Below are positions 1-7,647 of a DNA stretch of 18,635 nucleotides, piece after piece. A program made the translations under genes and the position numbers. The DNA lies in contig CAKZIH010000271.1 in the NCBI GenBank assembly GCA_936931335.1, forward strand, positions 1 through 18,635, written 5' to 3'. Under the pieces are notes generated by a model. That model made no database searches and had not been told where the DNA came from. It saw nothing but the letters and a program-made list of their open reading frames with translations. The stretch is from an uncultured Nostocoides sp. (lineage in GTDB: Bacteria; Actinomycetota; Actinomycetes; Actinomycetales; Dermatophilaceae). Position 1 is the first letter of the stretch. Each line of letters opens with the position of its first letter.

Positions 1-1002
1 GGTGCCGCCCGCGAAGGGCGCCATCTCGAAGGCACCCATCGGGCCATTCCAGAAGACCGTGCGGGCGTCGGCGAGCTGGGCGGCATACTGGCGGGCGGAC
101 TCCGGACCGATGTCCAGTCCCATGAGATCCGCCGGTATGGCGTCCGCCGCCACCACCTGCGTTTCCGTGTCCGCGGAGAACTCGCGGCCGCAGACGATGT
201 CGGACGGCAGCACGATCTCGACCCCATTCGCCTGGGCGCGCTCGAGGTAGCCGCGGCACGCCTCGACGCTGTCGGCGTCGAAGAGGCTCTTGCCGATCTC
301 GTGGCCCTGGGCGGCCAGGAAGGTGAAGAGCATCCCGCCGCCGATGAGCAGGCGATCGGCCTTGTCGAGCAGGTTGTCGATGACCGCGAGCTTGTCGGCG
401 ACCTTGGCGCCGCCGAGGATCACCGCATACGGGCGTTCGGGGTCCTCGGTGAGCCGGCGCAGCACGTCGATCTCGGCGGCCACCAGGCCGCCCATTGCGG
501 ACGGCAGGCGGGTGGCCACGTCGTAGACCGACGCCTGCTTGCGGTGCACCACCCCGAAGCCGTCGGAGACATAGGCATCGGCGAGCCCGGCCAGCGCGTC
601 GGCGAACTCCGCGCGCTCGGCGTCGGTCTTGGCGGTCTCCCCCGCGTTGAAGCGCAGGTTCTCCAGCAACACCACGTCGCCGTCAGCCAGAGCCGCCACC
701 GCGCCCTGGGCGGACGGGCCGATGGTGTCTTCGGCGAAGGCGACCGGGCGGCCGAGCAGCTCACCGAGCCGCTGCGCCACCGGGGCCAGGGAGTACTGCG
801 CTTCCGGCACACCCTTGGGGCGACCGAGGTGGGCGCACACGATGACGCGCGCGCCCGCCTCGGCGAGGGTCTGGATCGTCGGAACGGAAGCCCGGATCCG
901 GCCGTCGTCGGTGATCGTGGTCCCGTCCAGCGGGACATTGAGATCGGAGCGAACCAGCACGCGCTTGCCGCGCAGGTCCCCCAGAGAGGCGATATCCCGC
1001 AT
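1..1002 (-). CDS. pgk: Phosphoglycerate kinase, C-terminus cut by window start
   Basis: Phosphoglycerate kinase transfers the acyl phosphate of 1,3-bisphosphoglycerate to ADP, the first ATP-yielding step of lower glycolysis, in the cytosol. The frame reads open for 334 codons from ATG at 1002 to the window edge. About 65 residues of a usual 400 are missing, including the end of the nucleotide-binding domain. Visible family motifs are RSDLNVPLDG near residue 18, HLGRPKG near 58, LLENLRF, DGFGVVHRKQAS, the hinge region GGAKVADKL and the ATP-site WNGPMGAFE just before the edge. The start lies 5 bp after the gap stop codon with only a weak Shine-Dalgarno, so translation is probably coupled to gap. 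The product is certain; only the 3' end is unseen. Confidence 0.97.
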   Translation of the reverse strand, partial: MRDIASLGDLRGKRVLVRSDLNVPLDGTTITDDGRIRASVPTIQTLAEAGARVIVCAHLGRPKGVPEAQYSLAPVAQRLGELLGRPVAFAEDTIGPSAQGAVAALADGDVVLLENLRFNAGETAKTDAERAEFADALAGLADAYVSDGFGVVHRKQASVYDVATRLPSAMGGLVAAEIDVLRRLTEDPERPYAVILGGAKVADKLAVIDNLLDKADRLLIGGGMLFTFLAAQGHEIGKSLFDADSVEACRGYLERAQANGVEIVLPSDIVCGREFSADTETQVVAADAIPADLMGLDIGPESARQYAAQLADARTVFWNGPMGAFEMAPFAGGT

Positions 1003-1007
1003 CGCGG

Positions 1008-2012
<1,005 letters not shown>

Positions 2013-2110
2013 GCGAGTGGGCCTTCCGAAGTAGCGGATGTGAGGACGCCGCGTCGTTACGGCGTCGTGACCAAGACCCAGCTTATTGGGCCGGGGAAGC
2101 GTGGGGCACG

Positions 2111-3091
2111 TCAGGCCTCGAGCATGTCGGCGGTGATCGCCGCTTCGGTGTCCGGTATGCCGAGATCCGCCGCCCGCTTGTCCGCCATGGCCAGCAGTCG
2201 ACGGATCCGACCGGCGATGGCGTCCTTGGTCATCGGCGGCTCGGCGAGCGCGCCGAGTTCCTCCAGGGAGGCCTGCTTGTGCGCCAGGCGCAGATCACCG
2301 GCCACCCGCAGGTGGTCGGGGACCTCGTCACCGAGGATCTCCAGGGCGCGGGCGACCCGGGCGCCGGCGGCCACCGCGGCTCGCGCGGACCGGCGCAGGT
2401 TGGCGTCGTCGAAGTTGGCCAGCCGGTTGGCGGTGGCGCGCACCTCCCGGCGCATCCGGCGCTCCTCCCAGACCAGCACCGCTTCGTGGGCGCCGAGCCG
2501 GGTGAGCATCGCGCTGATCGCGTCGCCGTCGCGGATGACGATCCGGTCGATGCCGCGCACCTCACGGGCCTTGGCCGGGATCTCCAGGCGCCGGGCGGCG
2601 CCGACCAGGGCCAGCGCGGCCTCCGGGCCAGGGCAGGTGATCTCCAGGGCGGACGAGCGGCCGGGTTCGGTGAGCGAGCCGTGCGCGAGGAAAGCCCCAC
2701 GCCAGGCGGCGACGGCGTCACAGGTGGACCCGCCGACGACCTTGGGCGGCAGCCCGCGCACGGGCCGGCCCCAGGGATCGATCAGCCCGGTCTGGCGGGC
2801 CAGCGCCTCACCGCCGTCGACGACGCGAACGACATACCGGCTCCCCTTGCGCAGGCCACCCGCGGCGAGCACGACGACCTCGCTCTTGTGCCCATAGAGC
2901 TCGGAGATCTCGCGGCGCAGCCGGCGAGCCGTGCTGGCAGCGTCGAGCTCGGCCTCCACGACGATCCGGCCGCCGATGATGTGCAGGCCGCCGGCAAAAC
3001 GCAGCATGGCGGCGACCTCGGACTTGCGACAGCAGGACTTGGTCACCGTCAGCCGGCTCAGTTCGTCCTTCACCGATGCGGTCATGGCCAT
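2111..3091 (-). CDS. whiA: WhiA DNA-binding regulator
   Basis: WhiA is a conserved Gram-positive regulator. In Streptomyces it works with WhiB to switch on sporulation and cell-division genes; in non-sporulating relatives it is linked to division and chromosome segregation. The 326-residue protein has an N-terminal degenerate LAGLIDADG-endonuclease-like domain (roughly 15-220, including RFAGGLHIIGGR and AWRGAFLAHGSLTEPGRS). A three-helix DNA-binding region follows (RREVRATANRLANFDDANL near 215, then a C-terminal helix-turn-helix at 274-326 with SLEELGALAEPPMTKDAIAG). I chose ATG at 3091 (MAMTASVKDEL) because it matches the family N-terminus and has AGGA (complement of 3099-3102) 7 bp upstream. 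The longer open frame upstream is antisense-like shadow. It lies 49 bp after yvcK and is probably co-transcribed with it. Confidence 0.96.
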   Translation of the reverse strand: MAMTASVKDELSRLTVTKSCCRKSEVAAMLRFAGGLHIIGGRIVVEAELDAASTARRLRREISELYGHKSEVVVLAAGGLRKGSRYVVRVVDGGEALARQTGLIDPWGRPVRGLPPKVVGGSTCDAVAAWRGAFLAHGSLTEPGRSSALEITCPGPEAALALVGAARRLEIPAKAREVRGIDRIVIRDGDAISAMLTRLGAHEAVLVWEERRMRREVRATANRLANFDDANLRRSARAAVAAGARVARALEILGDEVPDHLRVAGDLRLAHKQASLEELGALAEPPMTKDAIAGRIRRLLAMADKRAADLGIPDTEAAITADMLEA

Positions 3092-3140
3092 CGGGCCATC
3101 CTGCCATCGGGTACGCCCTGGCGCCGACCCGGCCGGGTGC

Positions 3141-4076
3141 TCACCATGGGCGCATGATGTCCCGGTAGGCGGCGGCCAGGCGCAACGGGTCGTGCGCCCC
3201 CGGCTGCCGGGATGTGCCCACCGGTGCGATGACGAGTTCCGCACCCACCGCGGCGGCGGCGCTGCGCAGCGCCAGCTCGTCCTCGACGATGCTCGGGTCG
3301 GCCAGCACCACATCCAGGCGCAGCTGCGGGGCATGTTCCTGCAGGCTCTCCAGGTGACGCTGGGCCGAGAAGCCGCGGGTCTCCTGGGTGTGCATCTCCA
3401 GGTTGAGCGTGAGGATCCGGCGGGCCGAGGTGTCGACCAAGGCGTCGCGCAGACCCGGCACCAGTAGGTGCGGCAACACCGAGGTGAACCAGGAGCCGGG
3501 CCCGAGGACCACCCACCCGGCCGCCCGCACCGCGGCCACCGCCTGGGCGTTGGCCGGTGGATCGGTGGGGTGCAGGGCGATCGAGCGGACTTGTCCCCCG
3601 GAGAGGGCCACCTGGTGCTGGCCCACGACGGTGACCGGCCCGCTGGCCCCGTCGTGATCGACTTGGGCGGTGATCTCCAGGGGCACCGCGGCCATCGGCA
3701 GCACTCGGCCGTGCGCATTCAGCAGCCGCCCGACGAGTTCCAGGCCGTGCACCGGATCCGGGTTCAGGTCCCAGAGGGCCGCGATCAGCAGATTGCCCAG
3801 GGCATGCCCGCCGAGCGGGCCGTTGCCGGAGAAGCGGTGCTGCAGCACATCGCGCCACTGGTGACCCCATTCGGTGTCATCGCAGAGCGCAGACAGCGCC
3901 ATCCGCAGGTCCCCGGGCGGCAGCACCCCGAACTCCTCGCGCAGCCGGCCGCTGGAGCCGCCATTGTCGGCCACGGTGACCACCGCGGTGATGGCGTCGC
4001 TGACCAGGCGCAAGGCGGACAGCGAGGCGGACAGGCCGTGCCCGCCGCCGAGCGCGACGACCGCGGGGCCACTCAT
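3141..4076 (-). CDS. yvcK: YvcK/CofD-like gluconeogenesis factor
   Basis: This 311-residue protein belongs to the CofD-like family (YvcK in Bacillus, CuvA in Mycobacterium). It binds UDP-sugars and is needed for normal cell shape and growth on gluconeogenic carbon. Visible motifs are the Rossmann loop LGGGHGLSASL at 9-19, the DNGGSSGRLREEFG block at 37-50, PPGDLRMALSAL, GNLLIAAL at 94-101 and GPGSWFTSVLPHLLVPG at 192-208. The last is more often GPGSLYTSVLPNL, so W and F are mild variants. The ATG at 4076 overlaps the rapZ TGA by 4 bp (ATGA, 4073-4076), indicating translational coupling. The order rapZ-yvcK-whiA is highly conserved in Gram-positives. In mycobacteria the protein is a Ser/Thr kinase substrate; no regulatory site is visible here. 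Confidence 0.95.
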   Translation of the reverse strand: MSGPAVVALGGGHGLSASLSALRLVSDAITAVVTVADNGGSSGRLREEFGVLPPGDLRMALSALCDDTEWGHQWRDVLQHRFSGNGPLGGHALGNLLIAALWDLNPDPVHGLELVGRLLNAHGRVLPMAAVPLEITAQVDHDGASGPVTVVGQHQVALSGGQVRSIALHPTDPPANAQAVAAVRAAGWVVLGPGSWFTSVLPHLLVPGLRDALVDTSARRILTLNLEMHTQETRGFSAQRHLESLQEHAPQLRLDVVLADPSIVEDELALRSAAAAVGAELVIAPVGTSRQPGAHDPLRLAAAYRDIMRPW

Positions 4077-4939
4077 TCGCGCCCCAGGTCGCGGTGCACA
4101 ACGAAGGTGGCCGACTGCTCGGAGGACAGACGCTCGCTGAGCTGTTCGGCGATGGCAACGGAGCGGTGCTTGCCGCCGGTGCAGCCGACCGCCACCGTGA
4201 CATAGCTGCGGCCTTCGCGCTGGTAGCCCGCTGCCACCGTCTCCATCAGGGCGACCACCTGATCGAGGAATTCCCGGGCCCCGGGCTGGCCCAGGACATA
4301 GTTGGCCACCGGTTCCTCGATCCCGGTCAGCGGGCGCAACTCGGGCACCCAAAAAGGATTGGGCAGGAAGCGCAGATCGAAGACGAAATCCGCGTCCAGG
4401 GGGACGCCATACTTGAAGCCGAAGGAGAGCACCGCGAGCCGGGTGCGTTGCTCGCTGGTCCCGGAAAGCAGCTGGACCACCTTGCGGCTGAGCTGGTGGA
4501 CGTTCAGGCCGCTGGTGTCGATGACGATGCTCGACCCGGCGCGCAACTCAGCGAGCATCTCCCGCTCCGCCTGAATGCCGTCAAGCAGTCGCCCCTCCCC
4601 CTGCAGCGGGTGCGGGCGGCGCACGCTTTCGAAGCGGCGCACGAGGGCTTCGTCCGTGGCGTCGAGGAAGACGATGTCCGGACGCGAGCCGCGCTCGCGC
4701 AACTGCGTGACCGCGTCGTTGAGCGACGAGAAGAAGTCCCGGGCGCGCACGTCCACCACCGCCGCCACCCGGGTATGGCGTCGCCCCCGGCTGGCGTGCT
4801 GGGCCAGGTCGACGAGGTTGAGGATCAGTTGGGGCGGGAGGTTGTCCACGACATACCAGCCCAAGTCCTCCATGACATTGGCGACGCTGGAGCGACCAGC
4901 GCCGCTCATGCCGCTGACGAGCACGAACTCGTTGTCCAT
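4073..4939 (-). CDS. rapZ: RapZ/YvcJ-family nucleotide-binding protein
   Basis: RapZ is a P-loop NTPase. In E. coli it is the adaptor that directs RNase E to the GlmZ sRNA and controls amino-sugar synthesis; in Gram-positives (YvcJ) its role is less clear. The 288-residue protein has a Walker A-like GMSGAGRS at 10-17, with Arg at the usual Lys position as in other actinobacterial members. VVDNLPP (30-36) and a Walker B-like IVFLDATDE (89-97) follow. The conserved C-terminal block contains FGFKYG (173-178), DVRFLPNPF-like FDLRFLPNPFW, and GCTGGKHRSV (252-261). Start ATG at 4939 has a GGAAGAGG about 12 bp upstream, a slightly long spacing. uvrC ends 67 bp upstream and yvcK overlaps its stop, consistent with one transcript. 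Confidence 0.95.
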   Translation of the reverse strand: MDNEFVLVSGMSGAGRSSVANVMEDLGWYVVDNLPPQLILNLVDLAQHASRGRRHTRVAAVVDVRARDFFSSLNDAVTQLRERGSRPDIVFLDATDEALVRRFESVRRPHPLQGEGRLLDGIQAEREMLAELRAGSSIVIDTSGLNVHQLSRKVVQLLSGTSEQRTRLAVLSFGFKYGVPLDADFVFDLRFLPNPFWVPELRPLTGIEEPVANYVLGQPGAREFLDQVVALMETVAAGYQREGRSYVTVAVGCTGGKHRSVAIAEQLSERLSSEQSATFVVHRDLGRE

Positions 4940-5006
4940 GGCCCCGCGTGACCTCTTCCTTGCGCCCGGGTCCGGATGTCGTGCCTACCCTGTCATGCCC
5001 GGGGGC

Positions 5007-6917
5007 TCAGTCGAGGATCTCGCCCGTGGTCAGGTTGACGGCGGGCTGCTGGGCCTGCTGCGCGTGCAGGCGCTCGACGATGGTCGCGGCCAGCGCCGGG
5101 CCGATGCCGGGGACCTGCGCGATCTCCTCGGCGGTGGCCGCCCGGATCTTCTTCACCGAGCCGAAATGCCGCCGCAGGGCTGCCTGCCGGGTCTTGCCCA
5201 AACCCGGTATGCCGTCCAATCCGCTCACCGTCATCGCCTTGCTGCGCCGCTCCCGGTGGAAGGTGATGGCGAACCGGTGCGCCTCGTCACGCACCCGCTG
5301 CAGCAGATAGAGCCCCTCGCTGCCGCGCGGCAGGATGGCCGGGAAGTCCTCCCCGGGCAGCCAGACCTCTTCCAGGCGCTTGGCCAGGCCGACACAGGCG
5401 ATGTCCACGATGCCGAGTTCGCGCAGTACCGCGGAGGCCGCGTTGACCTGGGGCAGACCACCGTCGACCACCAGCAGATTGGGCGGATAGGCGAATTTCT
5501 TGGGCCGGCCGTCTTCGCTCTCGTGGCGCTCCTCCAGATAGCGGCTGAATCGCCGAGTGAGCACCTCCCGCATGGCGGCCGTGTCGTCGACCTCTTCGCC
5601 GCGCACGATGAAGCGGCGATATTCGGATTTGCGAGCCAGGCCGTCCTCGAAGACCACCATCGAGGCGACCACATTCGTGCCCTGGACGTGGCTGACGTCG
5701 AAGCACTCGATGCGTAGCGGCGCCTGCTCCAGCCCCAGGTGTTCGGTGAGCTCCTCCAGGGCTTGGGCCCGGGCCGACAGGTCACCGGCGCGCGCCACCT
5801 TGTGCCGCGCCAGCGACTGGTCGGCATTGCGCTGCACCGTCTCCATCAGTGTCCGTTTGTCCCCGCGCTGGGGCACCCGCAGGGCCACCCGGGCACCCCG
5901 GATGCCGCCGAGTAGCTCGGCCATCGCCTCCGGCTCCGGCGGCAACACCGGTAGCAGGATCTCCCGAGGTATGCCGTCGGCGGACTCCCCGCCATACACC
6001 TGCAGGAGCAGTTGCTCCACGAGGTTCGGCACATCCTCGGCGTCCATCTCGGCCACCCAGCCGCGCTGGCCGCGGATCCGGCCGCCGCGCACATGGAAGA
6101 CCTGAACCGCCATCTCGAGGCTGTCTTCTGCCACGGCGAATACATCGGCATCGGTGGCATCGCCGAAGACCACCGCAGAACGCTCCAAGGCCTTGGTCAT
6201 CGCCCCGATGTCGTCGCGCAATTGAGCGGCTCGCTCGAAGTCCAGATCGGCCGCCGCCGCGCTCATCTGCGCGGTCTTGTCCTTGACGAAGCGCGCCGTG
6301 TTCCCGGCCATGAAGTCGCAGAAGTCCTCGGCGATCTGGCGATGGGTCTCTTCATCCACCCGGCCCACGCAGGGCGCGGAGCATTTGTCGATATAGCCGA
6401 GCAAGCAGGGCCGGCCGACCTGGCCGGCGCGTTTGAAGACTCCCGCGCTGCAGGTGCGCAGCGGGAAGACGCGCAACACCTGGTCGAGGGTCTCCCGGAT
6501 CGCCCAGGCATGGGCATAGGGCCCGAAATAGCGAGTTCCGGGCTTCTTGGCCCCGCGCATCACCTGGGCGCGCGGGAACTCCTCCCCCATGGTCACCGCC
6601 AGGTAGGGATAGGACTTGTCGTCGCGGTATTTGACGTTGAACCGCGGGTCGAATTCCTTGATCCAGCTGTATTCCAGCTGCAGCGCCTCGACCTCGGTGG
6701 CCACCACCGTCCACTCGACGCTCGCGCCGGTGCGCACCATGGTCGAGGTACGCGGGTGCAGCGCGGAGACGTCTTGGAAGTAGCTCGACAGCCGGGCCCG
6801 CAGATTCTTCGCCTTGCCGACATAGATGACGCGACCGTGCGCGTCCCGGAATCGGTAGACGCCGGGATCGGTCGGGATCGAGCCCGGGGCCGGGCGATAG
6901 GTCGACGGATCGGGCAC
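5007..6917 (-). CDS. uvrC: Excinuclease ABC subunit C
   Basis: UvrC makes both incisions around a DNA lesion after UvrA and UvrB have located it (nucleotide excision repair). The 636-residue protein has the full domain order. The GIY-YIG nuclease (about 14-95) shows GVY at 19-21, YVG at 32-34 and Arg40 for the 3' cut. A cysteine-containing linker follows, then the UVR UvrB-binding helix pair (about 212-247, DLDFERAAQLRDD). The RNase-H-like nuclease shows FDVSHVQGT near 406, LLVVDGG near 482 and DEAHRFAITFHR near 548 for the 5' cut. Tandem helix-hairpin-helix motifs lie at about 568-620 (GIPGLGKTRQ, VPGIGPALA). The start is GTG at 6917, which has no well-placed Shine-Dalgarno. A TACAGT box ends 7 bp before it and a damage-type promoter element lies above that, so a leaderless start is likely. 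Confidence 0.97.
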   Translation of the reverse strand: MPDPSTYRPAPGSIPTDPGVYRFRDAHGRVIYVGKAKNLRARLSSYFQDVSALHPRTSTMVRTGASVEWTVVATEVEALQLEYSWIKEFDPRFNVKYRDDKSYPYLAVTMGEEFPRAQVMRGAKKPGTRYFGPYAHAWAIRETLDQVLRVFPLRTCSAGVFKRAGQVGRPCLLGYIDKCSAPCVGRVDEETHRQIAEDFCDFMAGNTARFVKDKTAQMSAAAADLDFERAAQLRDDIGAMTKALERSAVVFGDATDADVFAVAEDSLEMAVQVFHVRGGRIRGQRGWVAEMDAEDVPNLVEQLLLQVYGGESADGIPREILLPVLPPEPEAMAELLGGIRGARVALRVPQRGDKRTLMETVQRNADQSLARHKVARAGDLSARAQALEELTEHLGLEQAPLRIECFDVSHVQGTNVVASMVVFEDGLARKSEYRRFIVRGEEVDDTAAMREVLTRRFSRYLEERHESEDGRPKKFAYPPNLLVVDGGLPQVNAASAVLRELGIVDIACVGLAKRLEEVWLPGEDFPAILPRGSEGLYLLQRVRDEAHRFAITFHRERRSKAMTVSGLDGIPGLGKTRQAALRRHFGSVKKIRAATAEEIAQVPGIGPALAATIVERLHAQQAQQPAVNLTTGEILD

Positions 6918-6924
6918 GTCACCG

Positions 6925-6947
6925 ACTGTATGTCGTGCCTCCGACAG
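6925..6947 (-). promoter_or_regulatory. Candidate PafBC/RecA-NDp promoter of uvrC
   Basis: On the minus strand CTGTCGGAG (6947-6939) is followed by exactly 8 bp and then TACAGT (6930-6925). The RecA-NDp consensus known from mycobacteria is TTGTCRGTG-N8-TANNNT, so 7 of 9 upstream positions, the spacing and the -10 all fit. Seven bp then separate the -10 from the uvrC GTG, which places the predicted transcript start at or within a base of the start codon. The match is seen in the sequence; the damage induction is inferred. Confidence 0.62.
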
Positions 6948-6960
6948 CCCCGGCAGCCAC

Positions 6961-6989
6961 CTAGCTGATGCGCTGCCTAGCCGATGCGC
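6961..6989. repeat. Short tandem copy of the Rieske gene 3' end
   Basis: CTAGCTGATGCGC (6961-6973) and CTAGCCGATGCGC (6977-6989) agree at 12 of 13 positions and are 16 bp apart. The right copy contains the TAG stop and the last codons of the Rieske gene; the left copy lies just outside it, so the gene end appears duplicated downstream. The unit may simply be a replication-slippage scar. It sits 14 bp upstream of the uvrC promoter element. Confidence 0.6.
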
Positions 6990-7435
6990 AGGGTGTCCCC
7001 ATCCACGGTGACCCGCTTGGCCGCGAGCGGCTCCGTCGCCGGCGCGGAAAGCACCGAGCCATCTTGTGCGGAGAAGGTGCTGCCGTGACAGGCACAGGTG
7101 ATGACATTGTCGGCGACCGTGCTCACCAGGCAGCCCTCGTGCGTGCATACGGCGCTGAATGCCTGGTACTGCCCGGCCGCCGGCTGGGTGACCACGACCT
7201 TGGCCGACCCGAGGATGGTGCCCCCACCGACCGGCACCTGGCTGGCCGCAATGGTGGTCGCCGCGTCGGCGCCGCCCGAGGCGGTGGTGGCTGACGTGTC
7301 GGTGGTGCCGGACGTGTCGGCGGTGCCATCGCTGCCGCAGGCGGCCAGGGCGGCGACCAGCGCGCTGCCACCCAGCATGCTGCTGCTGATTACGACTCGC
7401 CGAGAACGCTCCGGCGTCTTATCCTGTGCGGTCAT
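6977..7435 (-). CDS. Exported Rieske [2Fe-2S] protein, Tat/lipoprotein signal
   Basis: This 152-residue protein has a single Rieske domain and probably carries electrons on the outer face of the membrane; its partner is unknown. The cluster ligands are visible as Cys97, His99, Cys114 and His117 (CTHEGC and CACHGS). Cys102 and Cys116 are placed for the disulphide seen in cytochrome bc-type Rieske proteins. The N-terminus has a twin-arginine SRRVVISSS at 11-19, a hydrophobic stretch, and a lipobox-like ALAAC ending at Cys33. It should therefore be folded before Tat export and may be lipid-anchored. Residues 34-65 are a Ser/Thr/Ala/Gly/Asp-rich linker. The ATG at 7435 has AGGAGA (complement of 7443-7448) 7 bp upstream. 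There is no cytochrome b or c gene beside it, so it is not a bc1 subunit by context. A dioxygenase-type ferredoxin is less likely given the signal. Confidence 0.88.
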   Translation of the reverse strand: MTAQDKTPERSRRVVISSSMLGGSALVAALAACGSDGTADTSGTTDTSATTASGGADAATTIAASQVPVGGGTILGSAKVVVTQPAAGQYQAFSAVCTHEGCLVSTVADNVITCACHGSTFSAQDGSVLSAPATEPLAAKRVTVDGDTLRIG

Positions 7436-7468
7436 CCGGGAATCTCCTGTCGGAATTGGGCTCGCTGG

Positions 7469-7474
7469 ACCCTA
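7469..7474 (-). promoter_or_regulatory. Possible -10 box for the Rieske gene
   Basis: TAGGGT on the minus strand fits the actinobacterial TANNNT -10 pattern and would give a 5' leader of roughly 25-30 nt containing the AGGAGA ribosome site. No good -35 hexamer lies at 16-18 bp spacing. This is a weak call. Confidence 0.28.
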
Positions 7475-7548
7475 ACCCGCGCCACTGAGACCACATACCA
7501 GCCCACAGAATGTCCGGATAACGAGATAGACACGGCACCGGCAAGGTG

Positions 7549-7564
7549 TGTCGCATCCGCGACA
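7549..7564. promoter_or_regulatory. Operator-like inverted repeat upstream of livK
   Basis: TGTCGC-ATCC-GCGACA is a perfect 6-bp inverted repeat with a 4-bp centre. It ends 9 bp before a TACTGT box (7573-7578) that is the best -10 candidate for livK, so it would cover the -35 region. It also abuts a TTGACG (7566-7571) that has no partner -10. The position suits a transcription-factor site controlling the liv operon, and possibly the divergent Rieske gene. The regulator is not identifiable. Confidence 0.45.
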
Positions 7565-7572
7565 TTTGACGC

Positions 7573-7578
7573 TACTGT
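7573..7578 (+). promoter_or_regulatory. Candidate -10 box for the liv operon
   Basis: TACTGT fits TANNNT and lies about 70 bp before the livK start. No consensus -35 is present at 17 bp spacing; the inverted repeat at 7549-7564 occupies that place, which would suit an activator-dependent or repressed promoter. The downstream leader would contain the 7586-7606 hairpin. Confidence 0.35.
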
Positions 7579-7585
7579 GCGCATG

Positions 7586-7606
7586 CCCCGAGGGAATGAC
7601 TCGGGG
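7586..7606 (+). promoter_or_regulatory. Hairpin in the livK leader
   Basis: CCCCGAG (7586-7592) and CTCGGGG (7600-7606) form a perfect 7-bp stem with a 7-nt loop. It lies between the candidate -10 and the AGGAGGA ribosome site, so it would be at or near the 5' end of the mRNA. It may stabilise the transcript or be part of an operator. No U-run follows, so it is not an intrinsic terminator. Confidence 0.4.
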
Positions 7607-7647
7607 TCGGCGGATTAACTGCCGGTTCGTAATCCAGGAGGATCCCT

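Noticed and set aside
2045..2066. GACGCCG/CGGCGTC hairpin with 8-nt loop between gap and whiA as a whiA terminator
   Set aside because: It lies upstream of gap's start and after whiA's start on the same strand order only as spacer. It is on the wrong side to end whiA (which stops at 2111 reading leftward, so only read-through reaches it), and it lacks a U-run. A weak attenuator cannot be excluded.
4081..4103. Arg for Lys in the RapZ Walker A as a sign of a broken NTPase
   Set aside because: The GAGRS form occurs at this place in other actinobacterial RapZ proteins as I recall, and the rest of the protein is intact, so it is a lineage feature. (The motif itself lies near 4889-4912.)
7566..7571. 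TTGACG as a consensus -35 for livK
   Set aside because: At 16-18 bp spacing the sequence is GC-rich (CCCGAGGG) with no -10 resemblance. TACTGT overlaps that spacer and is the better -10.
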